Positions 1-7,152 of a stretch of 13,605 bases of DNA are shown in pieces (position 1 is the stretch's first letter; each line of letters begins with the position of its first letter). This DNA is from Nitratiruptor sp. Its GTDB lineage: Bacteria; Campylobacterota; Campylobacteria; Campylobacterales; Nitratiruptoraceae. A program made the position numbers and the translations under genes. The notes under the pieces are model-generated. The model was not told where the DNA came from. It saw only the letters and a program-made list of their open reading frames with translations, and made no database searches. The stretch spans positions 1 to 13,605 of the forward strand of contig WGAX01000205.1 in assembly GCA_015494595.1 (NCBI GenBank), in the 5' to 3' direction.

Positions 1-769
1 CACCCTTTTTTTGGTAAATTGCTAGCGTACAAGGGGCAAAGACGCCAGCCTCTGGGCGAATTTTGGCAACGGTATAAATCACTTTGAGCTTGCACAGCGA
101 ATAGGTATCGTAAAAGATGAAGCTATCTTTTCCAGCCTCTTTGAGATCGTAGTTGAAGTCATTGAAATTTGCCATCACAAAGCCAATGGGTTTGAGTCCA
201 TCTTCAATCATCATCTCCACCTCATCTTTTACATCCAAAGCCTCTTTTGGATCCACTGCAAAGCTAAATTTTGTCAAAAGTTTCTCTTTGACTTTTTTGG
301 GTTTATAACCTAGATGCTCCTCTTTTGCATCTGGCAAAGCCTTTTGCAGCGTGGCTCTATTAATTTTTTCCAACTCTTGCAGCAGTTTGGTATTTAATTT
401 GAGTCCCAAAATAGTAGCTTTGGCTTTGGCACTAAGCACCGCAGCATAGAGCTTTTTAGCCCCCTTTTTTTTGAAAATCACAATACTAAATGGCGCAAAT
501 ATCCCACTATCTGGATTTTGCACTACCATTTGCATCGCAATTTTGGGATAATAGACAGTCATAAGGTTATACACATCAAAATCGCTCTGCTTAAACTGCT
601 TCAAAAAGGGTCCATTCATATCCCTATTTTGCTCTACACTGTAACCAGCCTTTTGGAAAACCTTCTCTATCTGCTTTGGCGTCACATTTTTTGTAGTGCT
701 GTACATTATAATATTATCATTAGCAATGAGGCCAATGAGCACTGCTATAAAAAGCAATACTTTTTTCAT
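1..769 (-). CDS. Secreted tandem DUF302-like protein, C-terminus cut by the window edge
   Basis: This is an open frame of 256 codons from ATG at 769 that runs off the left edge, so the stop lies outside. The Shine-Dalgarno AAGGAGAG overlaps the stop of the upstream dsrE-like gene. Residues 1-16 form a hydrophobic signal peptide (MKKVLLFIAVLIGLIA). The rest looks like two copies of one domain: repeat 1 ends with GIFAPFSIVIFKKKG (89-103) and repeat 2 with GVFAPCTLAIYQKKG (242-256). A G-x-(L/F)-x-P-C-type strand of this kind is typical of DUF302 proteins. Only the second copy keeps the cysteine (Cys247). As last visible gene of the sox operon it is probably a periplasmic accessory of sulfur oxidation. 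The biochemical role of DUF302 is not established, and the family call rests on motif memory rather than a profile search. Confidence 0.7.
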   Translation of the reverse strand, partial: MKKVLLFIAVLIGLIANDNIIMYSTTKNVTPKQIEKVFQKAGYSVEQNRDMNGPFLKQFKQSDFDVYNLMTVYYPKIAMQMVVQNPDSGIFAPFSIVIFKKKGAKKLYAAVLSAKAKATILGLKLNTKLLQELEKINRATLQKALPDAKEEHLGYKPKKVKEKLLTKFSFAVDPKEALDVKDEVEMMIEDGLKPIGFVMANFNDFNYDLKEAGKDSFIFYDTYSLCKLKVIYTVAKIRPEAGVFAPCTLAIYQKKG

Positions 770-778
770 CTTCTCTCC

Positions 779-1213
779 TTAGGGTCGTATATAAATCCAG
801 CCTTTGAGATTTCTCTCTACTAGCTCCACAATACCAGCAGTCACAATCTCCACGCCATCTATCAGATCCTCTTTTTTTATATGCTTTGTTCGCATCGTAT
901 TGCCACAAGCTATAAATTCCACATCATATGTCATAAGGCTTCTAACCCTTGCAGCAATCTTTTTCTCTCTTTTTAACAGCGTCCTAATCCCTTTTGAGTA
1001 GCAGATAATTGCGATCATCACCTTTTCTGGCCCATAGAATTTGAGCACATTATTGGCTGAGCTAAGGACATGATTGATAGACTCATCATCGCCTTTGGTA
1101 ATAGGAAAGACAATTTTTCTCGGATTATCAATACTGGGCTCTGGCTTGGCAAACTCTGTTTCAGCACCAAGCAGAGCAAAAACAATCAACAAAGCCAAAA
1201 TTATTCGCATCAT
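779..1213 (-). CDS. Periplasmic DsrE-like sulfur-carrier family protein
   Basis: The product has 144 residues. Residues 1-17 (MMRIILALLIVFALLGA) form a signal peptide, so it is exported, unlike cytoplasmic DsrE or TusD. The mature part has the DsrE-like pattern: a beta strand followed by an acidic helix (KGDDESINHVLSSANNVLKFYG), then VMIAIICYSKG with Cys71, then VEFIACGNTM with Cys103. The latter is at the position where DsrE-family proteins carry a conserved cysteine. The ATG at 1213 overlaps the thioredoxin stop as ATGA, so translation is probably coupled; ATG 1210 is an equally plausible start. Position in the sox operon suggests handling or sensing of protein-bound sulfur or thiol intermediates in the periplasm. 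The family is fairly secure; the role is inferred. Confidence 0.75.
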   Translation of the reverse strand: MMRIILALLIVFALLGAETEFAKPEPSIDNPRKIVFPITKGDDESINHVLSSANNVLKFYGPEKVMIAIICYSKGIRTLLKREKKIAARVRSLMTYDVEFIACGNTMRTKHIKKEDLIDGVEIVTAGIVELVERNLKGWIYIRP

Positions 1214-1566
1214 TTCACCTCAGATAAAATCTTCAAAAAGTCTTCCTTGCTCCAAGCTCCCGGTACCTTTTTAACAATTTTGCCATCTAGAGAGAGGAAG
1301 ATAAAAGTTGGCGTCATATCAGGAAACAAATATAAGGGTATAGAATCTTTGGTAACATCTACTTTAACAAAGTAGAAGCGCTGCAAAGCTTTTTGTACCT
1401 CTTTATCCTCTAATGTCCTATCCATAATTTTGCAATAGTGGCATCTTGGTGAAGTAAGCTCTATGAGTACCTTTTTATTTTGCGCTTTTGCTTTTTGTAC
1501 AACGGCATCTACATCAAGCCCAAAGAGGGCTATGATGCTACACAGTAGCAGTAGTAAAAGTCTCAT
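1210..1566 (-). CDS. Periplasmic thioredoxin-like protein, SoxW-like
   Basis: The product has 118 residues. The N-terminal hydrophobic stretch (residues 1-16) is a signal peptide. A thioredoxin fold follows with active site C42-H-Y-C45 after the strand VLIELTSPR, and the cis-proline loop Thr85-Pro86 (DMTPTFIF) expected for a disulfide reductase or isomerase. It resembles the thioredoxin_2/SoxW/DsbC-like branch of secreted thioredoxins often encoded in sox clusters, where they are thought to keep the SoxY swinging-arm cysteine reduced. The gene starts 8 bp after the porin stop and its own stop overlaps the next start. The thioredoxin fold is secure from motifs. SoxW is a contextual assignment, so no symbol is given. 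Confidence 0.82.
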   Translation of the reverse strand: MRLLLLLLCSIIALFGLDVDAVVQKAKAQNKKVLIELTSPRCHYCKIMDRTLEDKEVQKALQRFYFVKVDVTKDSIPLYLFPDMTPTFIFLSLDGKIVKKVPGAWSKEDFLKILSEVK

Positions 1567-1574
1567 AACAATCC

Positions 1575-3062
1575 TTAAAAGAGGTAGTTAACCTCAAAAC
1601 GAAACTCATTGTAGGATGGATCTTTTTTGAGTTTGCCATTAATATCTTTTGTATCGTCATCCCCACTGACTAATCCCATACGAAACTTCAGATAGAGCCC
1701 TTCAATACTTTTCACCTTTTCTACCAAATCAAGATGCACAATCTTGCTGTCTGCTTGCACGCCAGGCTTCTTGTCATCAAAATCTTGCACTGCATAGCGA
1801 AGTGAGGCTTTAAGACCTGGCACAACTCCGGCTTTGTCCAGATTCACAACCCCTCGTATCATCCAGGTTTTGGTATTGGCATACCAGTTGTATTGCGCCA
1901 TTGCTCTAGTGAAGCCTCCTGTTGGGAATCCTCTCCAAGGAGCGATAATATCGGCTTGATTTGCCACTTTTGAGTATCCAAGCCGTGCCCACCACACTTT
2001 GCTTTTTGCTTTGAGATCGACTCTTGCCATCCAGATAAAGCTATCTACGCTGTATGGATCTTTGTATCCATCACCCTTACCCTTGAGGTTGGCAACTGCA
2101 ATACCTAGCTTGCCTATATCATCTGCACCTTTATCAAACTGCTTAATATAGCGAAAGCCAGGAACTAGGTTATACTCTCCCAAAGGGATCTTGTAGTGCG
2201 CTTCCAATCCCGCTAATGCCACCACATCTGGAACGGTAGTATAGTTAAGTTTAAATTTAAGATTTGGTACCAAAGATTTATTGGCAACTTCTGCCACTAT
2301 CAAATCGTGCTTGGTATCTTTGCCGGCAGCTACAAAATTAGCGTAACTCAGCGCTTTATTAACTGCACTATCATCATTATTTGCCCAGCTCTCTCCACTT
2401 GCATCTTTAAAAGTCAATACATCGTGAAAAGTTATGTGATCGCGCAGTTTTTGCTTGATAAAGTAGGCTAACTTAATAGTTGTACCACTAAAATATCTGC
2501 TTGTAAGGGAGTAGCCCTCAAAAGTGTTTGGAATCATCTTGGTATCGTTGCTTTTTGTAAGCATACTCTCAAAAACTTGGCGCCCCGCTTTAAAGCTTGT
2601 TTTTGCTCTTTTATACTCCAAATAGGCTTGGGCTAGTACACTCATACCAAAATGGCCGCTCTTTTTCACTCTATAGCGTGAGAAGGTATCTTTGCCAGCT
2701 TTGACATACTTCACCTCATCTTTATCCATATGCCACGGATTTTGTGAAGTATATAAACCCACAGTTGCACCAAGTCCATAGAGATAAGCTGTTTTATACT
2801 CTAAACTGCCCCCTATACCAATAGCCCAATTATCTTTGGTTTTACCTGCATACTCTTTGTCCCAATCCCACAAAAAGCTATTAAAGCGAAGCCTTCCATA
2901 CCATACGCCTTGGGTAAACATATCTTGCAAGGTCTCAACTTCTTGAGGCAAAACATTATATTTAAGCGTCATATTACCCTTCAGCACCCGCTTCTCTTTT
3001 GCAAAAGAGGGCATCCCCACAACCAAAACTGCTGCTGCAGCTACCGCAATATACCTTTTCAT
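1575..3062 (-). CDS. OprD-like outer-membrane porin of the sox operon
   Basis: The product has 495 residues. The ATG at 3062 is preferred over the in-frame extension to 3107 because it has a strong AGGAGGAG site and begins a clean signal peptide (MKRYIAVAAAAVLVVGMPSFA). The extension would overlap soxB. The mature protein alternates short hydrophobic or aromatic strands with polar loops and ends in Phe (NYLF), as outer-membrane barrels do. The segment with GRQVFES and TKMIPNTFEGY (about 165-190) matches the OprD-family signature common in Campylobacterota porins. It sits 11 bp after soxB and 8 bp before the thioredoxin gene, so it is cotranscribed with sox. It may import thiosulfate into, or release sulfate from, the periplasm. 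The substrate is inferred from context only. Confidence 0.8.
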   Translation of the reverse strand: MKRYIAVAAAAVLVVGMPSFAKEKRVLKGNMTLKYNVLPQEVETLQDMFTQGVWYGRLRFNSFLWDWDKEYAGKTKDNWAIGIGGSLEYKTAYLYGLGATVGLYTSQNPWHMDKDEVKYVKAGKDTFSRYRVKKSGHFGMSVLAQAYLEYKRAKTSFKAGRQVFESMLTKSNDTKMIPNTFEGYSLTSRYFSGTTIKLAYFIKQKLRDHITFHDVLTFKDASGESWANNDDSAVNKALSYANFVAAGKDTKHDLIVAEVANKSLVPNLKFKLNYTTVPDVVALAGLEAHYKIPLGEYNLVPGFRYIKQFDKGADDIGKLGIAVANLKGKGDGYKDPYSVDSFIWMARVDLKAKSKVWWARLGYSKVANQADIIAPWRGFPTGGFTRAMAQYNWYANTKTWMIRGVVNLDKAGVVPGLKASLRYAVQDFDDKKPGVQADSKIVHLDLVEKVKSIEGLYLKFRMGLVSGDDDTKDINGKLKKDPSYNEFRFEVNYLF

Positions 3063-3073
3063 CTTCTCCTCCT

Positions 3074-4825
3074 TTAGCAAACTCCACCCTTTTTCGGGCA
3101 ACCACACGCTACATCCAATACATTCACATTCGATCGGTTAGAAATATCAATCGTGCCTTTGCGCTTGACATATTTGCTCACTACCTCATATACAGGCATA
3201 ATCTTTGTTTCACGCAAATTTTTACCGGCATTTTGCAAATTGCCTCCCCAGGCACTCACTACATAGTTTCGCTTTGGATCGATTGCTTTGCCATTAATTT
3301 TGAGATTACTTATGCGTTTGCCTGTGGGGGCGTTGATTTTTATATCATAACTCACACCAGTTAGGCGGCTCATATCGCCACCTTGCTGATACAAAGGATT
3401 GGCATTAAACACATTATCTGCAATATCTTCTAAAAGCGCTGCAATCTTTGCTCCTTGCAGCTCAAAGGTATACACATCTGGATAGGTGATGGCTGTCATC
3501 TCATAGATGTTATCCATTACAATATCATCACCTGGCAACAGCGTCGTGCCCCAGCGATACCCCGGCGTAAAGGCTATCTCACAATCCATCGTATCGCGTA
3601 TCGCCTCCCCAATAAGTGCATCAAAGGTTGAGTAGAAGGTATCTCGCTTATAAAGGGTGCCTTTGGTAGTCCCAAGCTTTTGATTTAGCTCCTTTTCATA
3701 AGGCTTATACCATCTATTAACTAGCTCTACTCCCTTTTTGTCTGCGTGGATGAGTGACGAGGCTACAGGAATAAGCTTATAGGCAAAATTTTTGACTCTG
3801 CCTTTTTGTATATCAATATCGAGTCTTCCTATAAATTTGCCGTGACTGCCAGCAATTATAATCGTTGTGCCATTAATAGTAATTGGTCTAGGTCCCGGAT
3901 CGTGGGTGTGACCGCTGAGGATAAAATCGATCCCATGCACCTTTCTAGCCACCTCTTGATCCACGCTAAAGCCATCGTGACTAAGCAATACTACGCAATC
4001 GACTTTTTTCTCTTTTCTTAGCTCATCCACATACCCTTGCAGGCTATCAAGCCTTAGTCCAAAACTCCACCCCTCAGTAAAGCGCTTTGGATTGGCCGTG
4101 GAGGTAAATGGGAATGATTGACCAATAATGCCAATCTTGGCACCCCCAACCTCTTTGATGGTGTAGGGCTCAAAGACTGTCTCTTCAAAATTGTCACTAA
4201 ATGGATCGTTATCCACCACATTTTGGCTAATAAAATCGGCATTGAGTTTGCCAATTAGATCCAAAACCCGCTCTTTGCCATAGGTAAACTCCCAATGCCC
4301 TACCATTACATCTACGCCAAGGTAGTTTTGGGCATCTACGATTGCTTCACCTTTGGTTTTGAGCGCTACGGCAGTTCCCTGCCAGGTATCACCGCTATCT
4401 AGCAGCAATACATTATCTTTGCCCCTATCGCGCCTAATTTCATCAATGATCGTCTTCATATGGGCAATTCCGCCCATTTTGCCAAACTTTTTGGCTAACT
4501 CCTCAAAATTGAGATAGGTATCAAAGTAGGCTTCTAAACTTCCTGGCTTAATGCCATAAAAATCCAAAAAGGCTTTACCGCACAAAAATCCGGGCGTGCC
4601 CACAAGATTTTTGGCGCTAAGAAGAGTAGAGGGCTCTCTCCAATAAAGAGGCTTAAGGTGTGCGTGCATATCGCAAATATGCAGCAGCGTCACCTTACCC
4701 ACTGGATTGAAATCCAAAATATCGTCTGCTTTAATCTCATCTGCTCTTTTGTTAGCCTTGGCACTCACGCCAAAAAGCCCAAGAGCTGCAGCGATATGTA
4801 AAAAGTCTCTTCTATCTATCTGCAT
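3074..4825 (-). CDS. soxB: SoxB, thiosulfohydrolase of the Sox pathway
   Basis: The product has 583 residues. The N-terminus IDRRDFLHIAAALGLFG is a twin-arginine signal, fitting periplasmic export of a folded manganese enzyme. Metallophosphatase/5'-nucleotidase-type metal motifs are visible in order: D52-M-H54, D143-S-G-D146, G176-HWEF (the SoxB version of GNHE), LLSH283, and SGH306-T-H308. SoxB hydrolyses sulfate from the S-sulfo group carried on the SoxY cysteine. A 5'-nucleotidase-like C-terminal domain follows. The last residues are unusual: a tail with three cysteines (C574, C576, C583) in ACGCPKKGGVC. The gene starts 4 bp after the soxA stop and is followed 11 bp later by the porin. Length and motifs are all as expected, so the identity is firm. 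Confidence 0.97.
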   Translation of the reverse strand: MQIDRRDFLHIAAALGLFGVSAKANKRADEIKADDILDFNPVGKVTLLHICDMHAHLKPLYWREPSTLLSAKNLVGTPGFLCGKAFLDFYGIKPGSLEAYFDTYLNFEELAKKFGKMGGIAHMKTIIDEIRRDRGKDNVLLLDSGDTWQGTAVALKTKGEAIVDAQNYLGVDVMVGHWEFTYGKERVLDLIGKLNADFISQNVVDNDPFSDNFEETVFEPYTIKEVGGAKIGIIGQSFPFTSTANPKRFTEGWSFGLRLDSLQGYVDELRKEKKVDCVVLLSHDGFSVDQEVARKVHGIDFILSGHTHDPGPRPITINGTTIIIAGSHGKFIGRLDIDIQKGRVKNFAYKLIPVASSLIHADKKGVELVNRWYKPYEKELNQKLGTTKGTLYKRDTFYSTFDALIGEAIRDTMDCEIAFTPGYRWGTTLLPGDDIVMDNIYEMTAITYPDVYTFELQGAKIAALLEDIADNVFNANPLYQQGGDMSRLTGVSYDIKINAPTGKRISNLKINGKAIDPKRNYVVSAWGGNLQNAGKNLRETKIMPVYEVVSKYVKRKGTIDISNRSNVNVLDVACGCPKKGGVC

Positions 4826-4829
4826 AATG

Positions 4830-5597
4830 CTACCTTTTTAGGCCAGGAATATGGATCTCCTGCCCTTTTGCCATATCTGTTACATACACCTCAAGTGCCA
4901 CCATCTGTGGACTACCAAGAGGTAGTTTTGCCAAAAGTGCATTTTTCATACACTGCTGGAAGCGCTTTTGCAAGGTAAACATCTTACCCTTTGTCATCCT
5001 ATAAGCTGGCCAGGTTGCTGCGGCTTTGACCTTTGGATCGCCTAAATTTGGCAAAATCTGCATCCTTAAGCGCATCCCTACAACATCAGGGCTATGACAG
5101 CTATAACATGAGAGCCCCCTTTTACCGCGTCTAAGCTCAAACATCTCTTTGCCAAGTTTATAGGCCTTTTTCATATGCTCATTGGCATTGACATCAATTG
5201 CAATTTTCTGCCCATTTGCCAAAGATTTCACAAAAGCTGCCAAGGCATCCATTTCGCTTGATTTAAGTTTATAGGGCTTTTTGCCCTGATCATACATAAA
5301 GGCTTGCAACATCTGATCAATTGCTACTACCATCCCAATTTTGTCGATATAGCGAGGAAATGTGGCAATATATTTTGGCAAATCTTTTTCTTTAACTCCC
5401 AAAAATTTGGCTAGAGCCTCCTCGCCCCCCAACTCATCCAAAAGCTCTGCACCCTCCTCCACAAAAATATCGGCAGGGTTATTCTCTAACATCTCTTGGT
5501 AGAGCGCTCTATCGGCTTTTGTCATACTCAGCTTCTCTTCTGCTACTACACCAATACCTAGAGCCAAAACGAGCGCTATAGAGATCATCTTTTTCAT
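4830..5597 (-). CDS. soxA: SoxA, c-type cytochrome subunit of SoxAX
   Basis: The product has 255 residues with signal peptide MKKMISIALVLALGIGVVA. A single haem site C164-Y-S-C-H168 is followed by Cys216 (RFQQCMKN). Cys216 is the position of the modified cysteine (persulfide) that ligates the haem iron in SoxA. The N-terminal half has no CXXCH, so this is a monohaem SoxA; dihaem forms carry an additional N-terminal site. With SoxX it couples thiosulfate oxidatively to the SoxY C-terminal cysteine and passes electrons to cytochrome c. The gene is 3 bp downstream of soxZ and 4 bp upstream of soxB. Confidence 0.95.
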   Translation of the reverse strand: MKKMISIALVLALGIGVVAEEKLSMTKADRALYQEMLENNPADIFVEEGAELLDELGGEEALAKFLGVKEKDLPKYIATFPRYIDKIGMVVAIDQMLQAFMYDQGKKPYKLKSSEMDALAAFVKSLANGQKIAIDVNANEHMKKAYKLGKEMFELRRGKRGLSCYSCHSPDVVGMRLRMQILPNLGDPKVKAAATWPAYRMTKGKMFTLQKRFQQCMKNALLAKLPLGSPQMVALEVYVTDMAKGQEIHIPGLKR

Positions 5598-5600
5598 AGC

Positions 5601-5936
5601 TTATCCTTTTGGCTTTACTTTTTTGCTTTTCTCATTCACTTCGCCAAGATTGTCTTTGTAGGCCACTTTAATTACACCAGGACCTGTCACTTTCATATTA
5701 ATAGAAAAGTATGGATTAGTTGAGACTGTCTCCCAAGGTAAAATCGTGGTAAAAAGCTCGTCATTAAAATAGAACTTCACCTCATTAATGTAGTGCATCG
5801 GCTTGATTTTGCCTGTCTTTTTATCTTTTCTCATTCCCGTTTCCATAGGGTGAATAACGATAAAATCGACTTTGACTATATCCCCAACTTTGTATTTTCT
5901 AGGCTTTATTTTGATAATTGATTTTCTTTTTGCCAT
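5601..5936 (-). CDS. soxZ: SoxZ, partner of the sulfur carrier SoxYZ
   Basis: The product has 111 residues and no signal peptide, as usual for SoxZ, which is exported together with the Tat-targeted SoxY. Recognisable family features are the start AKRKSIIKIKPRKYKVGDIVKV, the IHPMETG motif (about residues 28-34), and HYINEVKFYFND followed by a second immunoglobulin-like sheet with NPYFSINMKV. SoxZ forms the heterodimer that carries pathway intermediates on the SoxY cysteine. Its ATG lies 10 bp after the soxY stop with a TAAGGAGTA ribosome site, and soxA follows after 3 bp. It is typical in length and position. Confidence 0.96.
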   Translation of the reverse strand: MAKRKSIIKIKPRKYKVGDIVKVDFIVIHPMETGMRKDKKTGKIKPMHYINEVKFYFNDELFTTILPWETVSTNPYFSINMKVTGPGVIKVAYKDNLGEVNEKSKKVKPKG

Positions 5937-5946
5937 TTGTTACTCC

Positions 5947-6408
5947 TTATCCGCATCCGCCAATTGTTACTTTAACCGGTTTCTTAGCCATTATGGCACT
6001 TCCATTTTTTAATACCGCTACTGCTACCACCTCTTGAGTACCTCCTAGTTTGATGCGCGTTGCGAAATAGGCTTTACCGTTTCTTGGACTCAAAAAGACA
6101 TCTGCACATCTTGCATTGGAGTTTTTAGTAGTAAGAATATGGATGGATTTAACATTTTCTATAGGCTCATCTACATTCACTTTTACAGGCACCACAGCAC
6201 CATTTTCTGCAATCTCAGGGACAATAAGCTTTACTTTAGCACTCTGCTTTGCTCCTTTGCCATTTGTCACAATCTCTAGTGCCTTTTTAAAAGGCATTGC
6301 ATTTTTACTCTTTAGTTTTGGCTTCTCTTTTGCTAGAATCGGCAAAGAGCCAACACCAAGAGCAACAGGGATTGCTCCTAAACCTTTAAGAAAACTTCTT
6401 CTTTGCAT
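5947..6408 (-). CDS. soxY: SoxY, sulfur-carrier protein with C-terminal cysteine
   Basis: The product has 153 residues from ATG 6408, which overlaps the soxX stop as TGATG and has a GAAGGAGAA ribosome site. The N-terminus MQRRSFLKGLGAIPVALGVG is a twin-arginine signal. The C-terminus VTIGGCG carries the swinging-arm cysteine (Cys152) to which thiosulfate is conjugated. The canonical end is GGCGG; here only one glycine follows the cysteine. A second cysteine, Cys101, lies in NARCADV. SoxY works with SoxZ as the carrier that is loaded by SoxAX and cleaved by SoxB. Identity is firm. Confidence 0.95.
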   Translation of the reverse strand: MQRRSFLKGLGAIPVALGVGSLPILAKEKPKLKSKNAMPFKKALEIVTNGKGAKQSAKVKLIVPEIAENGAVVPVKVNVDEPIENVKSIHILTTKNSNARCADVFLSPRNGKAYFATRIKLGGTQEVVAVAVLKNGSAIMAKKPVKVTIGGCG

Positions 6409-6950
6409 CACTTCTCCTTCTTTTTACTTACTACATACGAAGCAATCTCACATATCTCTTGTGGAGTAAAAAGCTTTGTAGTGAGATTAATCGTCATATG
6501 GGTTTTTGGTACATGCACCCTCGCATCTGCAATCTGCTGGTAGACATATTGATAGCTTCTTACTCCACTATCGATAAAGTGCTTTTTATAGTTATGCAAA
6601 TCTGGACCCACATTCCCAGGTCCCTTTGCCCCCTCAATATTATGGCAAGCTACACAGTTACCATACTGCTTAGGCTTCTTCTTGCCATTCACTATCACAT
6701 ATTTTGCCAACCCTTTTGGGGGCTTTGTTTTGGCTTTTTTACCATTGAGGTTGTGAAACATATATCTGCCTCTAGCTATTGCCAAAGGATCTGTGGTGAT
6801 ACACTGCTTTGGCATTTTGTAATGTTTTGGAGGAGGCAGTTTATCTTTTTGTAAAATCTTTGTAGCATCTGGCGACTCAATTGCACTTTTGTAATCTTTA
6901 GCCATCAATGGAGCCAAAGCACAAAGTGCAACTATAGCGACTCGCTTCAT
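6408..6950 (-). CDS. soxX: SoxX, monohaem cytochrome c subunit of SoxAX
   Basis: The product has 180 residues from ATG 6950, preferred over GTG 6956 because of an AAAGGAG site and a clean signal peptide (MKRVAIVALCALAPLMA). The haem site is C99-V-A-C-H103, followed by GPGNVGPDLHNY. Met152 in KTHMTINLT is the likely axial methionine, and the C-terminal helix LFTPQEICEIASYVVS closes the cytochrome c fold. SoxX and SoxA form the enzyme that oxidatively joins thiosulfate to SoxY. This is the first gene of the operon. A putative promoter/operator region lies immediately upstream, and the IS element begins about 65 bp away. Confidence 0.95.
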   Translation of the reverse strand: MKRVAIVALCALAPLMAKDYKSAIESPDATKILQKDKLPPPKHYKMPKQCITTDPLAIARGRYMFHNLNGKKAKTKPPKGLAKYVIVNGKKKPKQYGNCVACHNIEGAKGPGNVGPDLHNYKKHFIDSGVRSYQYVYQQIADARVHVPKTHMTINLTTKLFTPQEICEIASYVVSKKKEK

Positions 6951-6991
6951 AGGCACTCCTTTTTTAGAGATACCTTATCGTAACGAGCAAA

Positions 6992-7013
6992 TGTAAAAAA
7001 TTTGTAAAAATTT
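6992..7013. promoter_or_regulatory. 11-bp tandem direct repeat, putative response-regulator operator
   Basis: TGTAAAAAATT (6992-7002) is followed immediately by TGTAAAAATTT (7003-7013), identical at 10 of 11 positions. OmpR/PhoB-family regulators typically bind tandem repeats spaced 10-11 bp and positioned just upstream of a weak -10. The pair ends 42 bp before the soxX start codon. An OmpR-family regulator gene lies in the next operon upstream. The repeat is seen directly; the operator function is inferred, and A-tract composition alone could produce part of the similarity. Confidence 0.5.
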
Positions 7014-7015
7014 AT
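7011..7015 (+). other. Putative TAM / target motif TTTAT at the IS left boundary
   Basis: TTTAT lies 18 nt upstream of the left-end hairpin foot, where IS200/IS605 elements keep their target motif (left cleavage site). The same motif would be the TAM recognised by TnpB. Supporting this, joining ...TTTAT directly to the right flank at 8351 restores a stop codon for the histidine-kinase gene after the same last amino acid. An alternative boundary is possible because TATCAA occurs at both ends (7013-7018 and 8345-8350). Confidence 0.5.
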
Positions 7016-7033
7016 CAAAACATGACCGTAAAA

Positions 7034-7053
7034 CCATCTCGTTAAGGAGGTGG
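7034..7053 (+). repeat. Left-end subterminal hairpin of the IS element
   Basis: CCATCTC (7034-7040) pairs with GAGGTGG (7047-7053), with one T-G wobble, around the loop GTTAAG. It is the counterpart of the right-end hairpin and would be the TnpA recognition structure on single-stranded DNA. AAAA lies immediately 5' of its foot, where the left guide tetranucleotide is expected. Confidence 0.75.
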
Positions 7054-7065
7054 ATATAAGGTCAT

Positions 7066-7080
7066 TCAGGCGTAGCCTGA
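7066..7080 (+). repeat. Second left-end hairpin TCAGGC-gta-GCCTGA
   Basis: A perfect 6-bp stem with a 3-nt loop is followed by TTTT on the plus strand, between the left-end hairpin and tnpB. It may be a short terminator shielding tnpB from outside transcription or a leader structure. It is not explained by the basic IS605 end design. Confidence 0.45.
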
Positions 7081-7152
7081 TTTTGGATGTATTGCTTTAC
7101 TATGTAGCGTTTTTTGGCTACTATAATCAATATCACACCATTTGGATTGATA

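Larger units (their letters stand above)
6951..7015 (-). promoter_or_regulatory. Upstream region of the sox operon (5' leader and putative promoter)
   Basis: The 65 bp between soxX and the left boundary of the IS element are all that is left of the sox upstream DNA. Reading toward soxX it contains two TTTTTACA-type boxes, then TTTGCTCGTTACGATAAGG, then the AAAAAAGGAG ribosome site. No TATAAT is present. The best -10 candidates are TACGAT or GATAAG, both weak, which fits a promoter that needs an activator. Promoter placement is inferred. Confidence 0.5.

Noticed and set aside
518..823. Plus-strand open frame of 101 codons
   Set aside because: It lies opposite the DUF302-like and DsrE-like genes, has no ribosome site or recognisable domain, and is explained as a shadow frame.
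3063..3107. N-terminal extension of the sox-operon porin (15 residues)
   Set aside because: It would overlap the soxB 3' end and place residues before an otherwise clean signal peptide. The ATG at 3062 has a strong ribosome site.
7016..7152. Possible tnpA or tnpA remnant upstream of tnpB
   Set aside because: Only about 120 bp lie between the left hairpin and tnpB, and no HUH or catalytic tyrosine motif can be read there.
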